NCBI GenBank assembly: GCA_003439945.1
Contig: QVRM01000940.1
Location: 337,501-401,500 of the forward strand
Length of the DNA: 64,000 bases
DNA from: Dermanyssus gallinae
Lineage: Eukaryota; Arthropoda; Arachnida; Mesostigmata; Dermanyssidae
Reading direction: 5' to 3'
Position 1 is the stretch's first letter, and the number at the start of each line of letters is the position of its first letter. The notes below the pieces were generated by a model. That model worked only from the letters and a program-made list of their open reading frames with translations, had not been told where the DNA came from and ran no database searches. The position numbers and the translations under genes were made by a program. Positions 57,441-64,000 of this stretch are shown here, piece by piece.

Positions 57441-58600
57441 CCAAGACTCTCTTAGCAACCACTATTTCATCGAGTTTGACGCGACCACCTTGCAACCAAC
57501 AACATTGTCTTCCCCGTTTACCAGACGCCAGAAAGCCGACGATCTTTAGGGTCGCTGGGGAAACTCATAGGATGTTCCAGGCCTGTCGCATCCAAACACT
57601 GGTGGACCGCCTTAAGAGAGACTGCATCCAGGCGCGACGCCTCCTCATAAAAGCCAGGCGATTCGCGCCCGCGGGGAAGGCGGTCGGCACCACAACACCG
57701 AGACCCAGTCGAAACTCCCGTTTCCGCAGGCAAGATATTGATGAAGAAATATCCGGAAACCCTGGTCAAAAGTTTCGAGTTCACCGTGGAAGCACGCCTC
57801 CGAGACTTCGCGAAATTGTCTCTCACCGACTTCTAATATACATTTTGAAAAGGGCGCTCGACAACGCGTCATTCAGTGCGTTTCCAGTTCCGAGTTCTAC
57901 GCGACGTCAAGAACGCTTTCAACAGTCTCCCGTGGACAGTCATACTCGAGACTCTCCACAGAAAAGCCCCGTTTTATCATGTTAGAGTTATATTTAACTA
58001 ACTTCATTCCCTAATTATTCAGTTACAAAGAATGACCTTTAATACGACTGCAGGGGGGCTACAAGGCTCTCTATGGGCCCCCAGCTTTAGAACCTAGCTT
58101 ACGATGGCGTGCCCGCTTGGCGATCTTCTCCCTGAGCCGACCTCCTTGCGTGCGCTGACACCCTTGCTCTCACCGTCTAGGCCCGGACAACATACCTGCT
58201 GAAGAGGCGCGTAAACGAGGCAAAGTTTTTCACTTGCCTCAGTAACGAAGTTACCAATATGGATCATGCAAAAAGGCACCTCAGAGCCTGAGGTATCTAA
58301 CACTTGAGCCAGGCAACAGATAACGCCCTTAAAAATGTTAGTGCATTTGCACGCTTTACGATTATACATGTTGCCTAATATGAGGCTCCGGCATTGTCTT
58401 CTATCACCCTAACAACCGCAAAGAACCGCAGGCGCCACCGCCGGACTCGACATGCTGAAGGCATCAGGGCTATCATGACGAGGGGTCATGGAGACTTCCA
58501 GTTCTACCTGTTGAGAATCGGGAAAGCTCCCAGACCCACGTGCGACCACTGCGGCGAGGATCTGTTCCAGTGACATGCGATATATCGACATCTAAGGCAA
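57440..58600 (+). pseudogene. R1-like LINE fragment (endonuclease end, RT, C-terminal finger)
   Basis: A frame at about 57446-57480 reads SLSNHYFIEFD, like the LSDHRYI end of an R1-type endonuclease. At 57900-57956 another reads RDVKNAFNSLPWTVILETL, an RT block with the R1-type NAFNSLPW signature. QGSLWAPS near 58060 and NLAYDGV near 58095 follow as the QGS(V)LGP-LWN-YDGVL block. The end shows FYLLRIGKAPRPTCDHCGED near 58510-58560, the C-terminal finger start. Frames shift repeatedly and the YADD box is not readable. R1-clade LINEs classically target 28S rDNA, but no rDNA is adjacent here. Confidence 0.7.
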
Positions 58601-59690
58601 ACAAACCGCCGCACTATGCGCACCCCTTAGGCCTTAAATGAAGGAGCTAGCCGCAAGTAGAGTTCTCCCCCCTCTCTCTGACTGTTTGAAATAATTATAG
58701 GAAGTTACCAGTCAGCGTTTGATGAATTTACCTAAGCACTGCCTGGTTGAAATGGGGAGACGACTGGTTTTTAATGATTTGGAGTCTCACACTTGCAGAT
58801 TACAACTGCATCATAGTATGTCTCTCACTCATTGCACGCACAGTGGCCAATGGGACCAAGGGTCTTCAAGAGATCGCTACAGAGTGGTAGCTGCTGGACA
58901 GTCACCGGACTTCTCCATAAAGAAAAGCTAGGGCTGTGTGTACTGTCTCGACGGGCATTTTGCAGACCACGGGATAGACTCAGTGTGAAAAATCTTAGCC
59001 CCTTTTTGCTTTTCACCCAATTAAAAGACTTCCCATTAGCGACAAAATCTGCCCTTGGCAGAGTCGCAAAATTCACTATGCTGCCGGTAGCGTAATGTAC
59101 AGCCGCAGAAGAAAAGCCTCACAACTTTGGAATGCTACTGCGCGGAAAATAGCATTTATGCAATTGCCCCTTGAATCAAAGGCCATTGGCCCACACCGAT
59201 CGCCTAATCCTTGATAGAGCAGCAGCAGAGTTAATTAATGGCTCATCAGTGGCTACCTCGTAGTAAACTTTTTAAAAAAAGACATTACGTTTGGCAAACA
59301 TATTGCAAAGCGGATTCGGAAGAGCATGATGACCGTGTCACTTGTAGACAAACCACACAAATGCTCTTTGGACACTTCTAAATATATTTTCGATCTCCGC
59401 CACTCTCTGCACGGGTTTTCTCACTGGACTAAACTGTGCTAGGGACAGGACTATCACGGACCGACAAATAATTCCTGCTGCAGTCGATATGGCATGCGGC
59501 TGCGTGCCGAATAGATATATTAAGCCGCATCTAATACAGGCTGCTAGTAAACTTTAACGAACGCCGTATGTAGTTTGAACGCTGTTAGATCGAGCTGACA
59601 ATGTAACGAAAACGAATCCATTTGACGACATCCATTTAAATGTTGTTCGCCTGCTGGCGGCACTGGCAGTTTTTGAACTACTAGCACGTA
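58601..59690. other. No recognisable gene
   Basis: No motif. It may include the R1-like element's 3'-UTR. Confidence 0.45.
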
Positions 59691-59699
59691 AGGACTTTT

Positions 59700-61000
59700 G
59701 TAGATGACGGCCATTTGCTTATTTGGCCAAAGAAATGCCTCACTCCCCCTTTTCTCTTTCTCTCTCTCTCTCTCTCTCGTTCCTTCCTATTCTCCGCCAG
59801 TCTCCTGGGACGTTCGTCCGATTCAGTTGCCCGTTTCTCACCGGCCGGAAAGGTCTTAGCCAATAATTGAGCCAAAGGAGAGCGGTGAAGAAAGGAACGG
59901 ACAATCAATGGACAGACAGAAGCTGCTGGTGCCGCTCTTCTCGGTGGCTGTCGACTCATAGCAGCAGCGGTAGCTTTCATTAAGGATTTCGTCTGTTCCG
60001 TTACCTCATCACCTCTCGATGTAGTGTCATTGTCGCCGTGGCTATCTGCGGCGGCAGCAGGGGCGGCTGCTGCTGCAGCTGCTAAATGGCCAATCTGGCC
60101 ACGGAGGGCTGGGCCCTGTTCGCCGTAAGGTATCCTAGCCATCATCCCTCGACTCGCCCACCCAACCCCTTGCCCCCCCCTCCGGGCACCCTTCATGAAG
60201 ACGGGCGTGTCATGTCGTGCCGCGCGCTTGCCCGTCCGCCCGCCTGTGTGCCTATCCGCCCCCCCTCCCCCCCGTAGGCGACGCATGCACTTCTTCTCCG
60301 CATCGCGGCGCAGCTTCTCATCGGTCGTTCTAACTCTGCTTCCTTCATCACAGCGACAGTAACGACGGCGGCGCGTCGTCGTTGACCATGACGATGCGTA
60401 TGAAGACGTTAGAGGAAGACGAAAATGAGGACGACGCGAGGTAGCACGAAAGCAGCGGCCACAACGACAACAACAACGACAACATGAACAGGAACCGCAG
60501 CAACAACAACAACAACATTAACAACAACGACGACAACAACCATGACGGCGTGCCTAACATCGAAAGACCACGGTCGTTAGCTGGTGCTGCTTCCACTGCT
60601 GCTGCTGCTGATCCGGGCTCAGTAGTTGGCCGAGATATAGGCAAGATTACTATTACAGCTTTTGCTACTACTACTCCGGCTACGGTGAGGACGACGGCAT
60701 CGGTGCCGACAGCGACAACGACAACAACAACAAGAACAGCTACAACTTCTACATCTACTAGCAGTGGAAAGAATGTCGCACCAGTGAGAATGTCTACTAC
60801 TTCTACTACTACCACCACGTCTTAATCAAAGTTAGGCAGGTAGTGCTAGCTGTATGAGTGGTACTGAGGAGTGGTCATTGTAGACTTCGTTTGGCGCGCT
60901 AAGTTAGGGTTTCACCGTGGACCGTGGACCGCCGGGAGGGGACGGGAGGCGGGGCTGACTTCAACTCAGGCTGGCTTAGTGATGTATGGGTAGGACGCGC
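59700..61000. other. GC-rich, triplet-repeat-rich patch; possible host gene margin
   Basis: A CT tract at about 59753-59779, GC-rich sequence with CTGCTGC and C-rich tracts (60060-60280), then a CAA/ACA/ACG-rich stretch at about 60460-60830. The reverse ORF 60286-59681 (201 codons, Ala/Arg-rich) and forward ORF 60484-60825 (113 codons, Asn- then Thr-rich) have repeat-driven composition and no domain. It is distinct from the AT-rich surroundings and could be a promoter or 5' exon. Confidence 0.35.
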
Positions 61001-61864
61001 ACGGCTAAGTATCTGCCGCATACCTATACCGCGCACATAGACAGACTCTCACAGCAGATCTCTGTCTCGTGTTCCGAGCAACAGCCTTTTTCGTCGTTTG
61101 CTCAGCAGACTGCGGAAGGCCATTCGGAGGTTGGTGAGGTTGGTGAGAGATAAACTCGTATATGCGACGTATTCAACAAAGCGTAAATATGCATATACTG
61201 CACTGAAAAACAACTTTCGATGAACTGGGTCCGGCACAGCAAAGAAGCACGCTCCTATTTGAGACCGAGATCATGTCCGAATTGTTTTCCGTTTGTCTCT
61301 GGTTTCTGCTTGTCTCTGGTTTCTGCTTGTCTCTTTTCCGCTCTTTCTCCGTCTATCTATCTATCTATATATCTATCTCTTCAGCTCTCTACAGAGTTTT
61401 AAAAATACTAGACAAATAGCGGAACTAGACTTCGTTTGAACCGCGTGCACGGACTCAGCATAGAAGCACATGCTGAACATGGAAAACAAACGTCGTTCAA
61501 CTACTGGGAGAAGATGACGACATCATTGCTCTTAAGCGGTTTATTTCCGAAGGAGAAGGGAACCTGGGTGAGTCCGTCGGCGAAGCTTGCAAGTCGAACT
61601 AAGGCGGCCTTGACACTCGAACTCCGAAGACGTCGGAAATGGTTAGGCGTTCGTTTGAGACGACCCGCCTCTACTCTATTGCAAAGATACTTCGGCAACG
61701 TCATCTTCCCGTCGAATCTCGTCTGTCATTCTTACGCGCTCTATACCTTCTACTGTTTTCCATAATATTATTTTTGTACCACAGGGATGCGTTTGCATCA
61801 ACGTAAGTTAAAGCAAGCGGCACAGCAAATAGAAGGAAGCATGAGCTCGATGTCTGCAAGATGA

Positions 61865-61895
<31 letters not shown>

Positions 61896-62680
61896 AACGT
61901 AGAAGAAAAACAGCAAAAATATTGCAGCCAGCTTTTGCTTCTACTCCAGAAGGTATTCATTGAGCGCATCTGTCCTCAAGAGGTTGTGTGTCCTCCACAG
62001 ATTCTCTAGAAAAAGAGATATAGAGGCAAAATATACTTGCAGATTACAATTGGTGCGATGATTGTTAAAAAAAAGCTTAGCTTTAATGCTGACACAAGCT
62101 CTTCGAGATTCGCCTTGATTGGATTGGGCCAGACGGCTTGTGCTCCATACGCAACCGTTGGAGCTGTATTCAGGTCGAAGAGACCAACGACTATCTTTAC
62201 CGGCAGCTCGCAATGCTCTGCCACCCCATGAAAGGACAGCAGCCCTTGTGGGCTCTTTCTTCTACGTGCTTAATACGCGCCGCTCCCTGTGTCAAAAATA
62301 CAATTTCCAGGTCAGGAGACTGTTGTACATACTATATCGGCTTTGCCTTTAGGCAGATTACTTTGTTGATCGCATCTCACCAACGCGGCGGATCTTCACT
62401 GCCTTCGTTTTATTTAGGTTTATCTCTGGGGAATTGCGGCTGACGTACAACTGGAATCTGAACAGCGATAGCTGCAGATAGAATCAACTGCAGGAATACA
62501 GCGCATCTCCAAGACATGAGCAGGTGTTAAAAGCAAAGGCTACGTCCTACGAATTTGCCGCCGGCAAAGCAAGCATGCACAGCATGACGGAGCAGCAGAT
62601 TCGTCAGTACCTGACTGCTTTGTTGCTGGATAAGCATGCTTCGATTTCTGATCCCTTGCAACCGCTCACCTTAGAATAGC
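61001..62680. other. No gene recognised; TCTA and TA repeats
   Basis: A TCTA run at about 61352-61378 and (TA)n at about 61868-61895. ORF 61436-61765 (109 codons) has no known motif. Sequence after about 62040 may be the upstream part of the RT fragment that follows. Confidence 0.45.
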
Positions 62681-63230
62681 ATTTAAAGATCTTGCTTTTC
62701 AGAAGCGAGAAAGTTATTGCCCCGTGCTACGGAGTTTGCCCAATAGAAAGGGCAGCGGTCCAGACGAGATTTAATACGAGCATTGAGCAGAGTCGGCAGA
62801 TGCATTGACAGGCCATCTTTGTCGTCTGTTCATACAAATTCTCAGAGGGGATCGCATACCCTAAGACTGGCACAATGCGAGACTCATGCTTCTTTTTAAA
62901 AGCGGGAAAACGGTGATGATGTGAACGATTCACACCTATAACCAGGAAATTCGCCTGGCAAACATGGCTATAGAGAGAGTGTGTCTCCAACTGCGACGAG
63001 AGCCCTTCAACCGGGGCAATACAAGTTCAGGAGGGCCGAGGTACACAGGACGCGATGTTCCTTGGTTGTTGGTTGGCAAAACCCGGAGGTCAAGTAACTG
63101 AAGTGTTTATCGACTCTGTATGAATGTATCCCTTGCATAAAGTCCCCAGCCACCAATGGTTGATTCGTTTCGACAAGCTCAAGTCTGTGGTTCTTTTCTT
63201 AGTGTGCTTGCCAGCTACCTCGCTGTTTTA
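62681..63230 (+). pseudogene. LINE RT fragment of the 10.9-12.2 kb type
   Basis: Blocks in shifting frames: RSLPNRKGSGPDEI (about 62729-62771), WHNARLMLLFKSGK (about 62868-62910), and QEGRGTQDAM then EVFIDSV (about 63027-63120). The order matches RT motifs 0-3. The GRGT-DA block resembles FGFRGGRGTRDA of the reverse-strand LINE at 10.9-12.2 kb. The active site is not reached in readable form. Confidence 0.65.
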
Positions 63231-64000
63231 CTAAGCTAAAAAATGCCACCTGAAGGTTATCAACACATTCTTCTGTTTCTAGATCTAGGTCTTAGTGTCC
63301 ACTATATAGGAACAACCTTTTCACAGCACATGGCAGATAGGTACTGAACAGCAATTATATTCGAGCACACGGAGGTAAAACATGTTCAAAAGCTGCAACT
63401 GGGCGTTGCAGTGCGACTTTTTGAGCTTAAAATTGTACCAATGTTGGCCTCTAGCCTTGGTAGGGTCGAGAAGACATCTCTCAAGGACACATTTTGCACA
63501 ACTGAAGAGATGCGTTTTTTTTGTATACATGAAACGGATTCTCTGTGTGTCGCGTTCGGCACGGAGCCGATTCCTGTACCCGCTAGTAGGCTGCGGGCTA
63601 ACAGCCATTAGAATCAGGCTGAAGTCACTAATCACTGAGCCCTTTTAGCAAGTTTTGCGGGAATGGATATCGAAATTGGCGGAGGCCATATAAGAGGTTG
63701 CTCATGCAAAACTGCACTTAACCAGGAACCTATAAGACGGAATGGCATGCACTAGTCGTCATGTGTACACGGCTCCCACAACCTGGTGTGTTCTATACTT
63801 AGATTTCGCTAAGTGGGGGGACAAATGGCGCTGCCGATTCCACTCGCAGGAATGCGCCAAGATTCACGTGACAACATCGGCAATTTTTGCTTGTTTCAAT
63901 AATGATACACGCTAAGGAGCACCGAAAAAATGATTGTTGCAAACCAATTGCAAAATAAATAAATCACTCAATGAAGCGAACAAGCGGCTAGCGTACGAGC
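63231..64000. other. No recognisable gene
   Basis: Overlapping ORFs around 63321-63648 on both strands lack motifs. Nothing further is supported. Confidence 0.45.

Noticed and set aside
60484..60825. 113-codon ORF rich in Asn and Thr
   Set aside because: Composition follows CAA/ACA/ACG repeats. There is no domain and a repeat-rich reverse frame is also open.

Overview
The window looks like animal nuclear DNA that is almost entirely transposable elements, their decayed remains, and microsatellites. I found no intact host gene, rRNA gene, CRISPR array or prokaryotic operon. A DD34D mariner, RT-bearing non-LTR retrotransposons (LINEs), tRNA-derived SINEs and long (TA)n, (TTA)n and (CAA)n arrays all point to an invertebrate. 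Several LINE C-termini carry a GYHH...CxCxxC...YH...C module that I associate, from memory only, with tick and mite LINEs. An arthropod, possibly an acarine, is therefore my best guess and is not proven.

Layout. 0-5.6 kb: a (TAA)n/(TTA)n palindrome with a LINE tail, then a decayed CR1/Jockey-like LINE (PHD-like ORF1, endonuclease, RT). That LINE is interrupted by a 197-bp LINE 3' fragment with a 14-bp target duplication, and it runs into a mosaic with three separate RT active-site boxes in about 0.7 kb. 5.8-7.1 kb: a mariner with an intact 353-codon transposase. 7.5-9.7 kb: a hairpin and a 5'-truncated LINE with a GAATT-rich tail. 10.9-12.2 kb: a reverse-strand LINE abutting (TA)n. 15.3-16.4 and 19.2-21.0 kb: two copies of a LINE family whose C-terminus carries a zinc knuckle and a restriction-like endonuclease (RLE). 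27.3-27.75 kb: a relic of a different mariner. 28.65 and 54.4 kb: two copies of one SINE. 30.3-31.6 kb: a second, frameshifted copy of the 5.8-kb mariner.

34.8-40.0 kb is the most informative region. A near full-length reverse-strand RLE-type LINE of about 3.8 kb lies between (TA)n arrays. Its gag-like ORF1 overlaps ORF2 in a TAATG stop-start. A third mariner family, catalytically dead, sits in the (TA)n array at the LINE's 5' side, with perfect 26-bp inverted repeats. 40.75 kb holds a perfect 29-bp-stem hairpin. 42.4-45.1 kb is a decayed two-ORF LINE. 45.2-45.5 kb is a foldback repeat. 48.7-49.8 kb is a 1.14-kb foldback DNA transposon, again set in (TA)n. 52.5-53.2 kb holds another RLE-LINE fragment, and 53.4-53.9, 57.4-58.6 and 62.7-63.2 kb hold further LINE fragments. 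GC-richer patches with trinucleotide repeats (about 41.0-41.5, 54.6-55.4 and 59.7-61.0 kb) are the likeliest places for host exons or promoters, but none could be recognised.

The elements form a layered record of insertions. Two trends stand out: TA-targeting transposons and the RLE-type LINE sit inside TA/TTA microsatellites, and near-perfect short-loop inverted repeats recur across the window.
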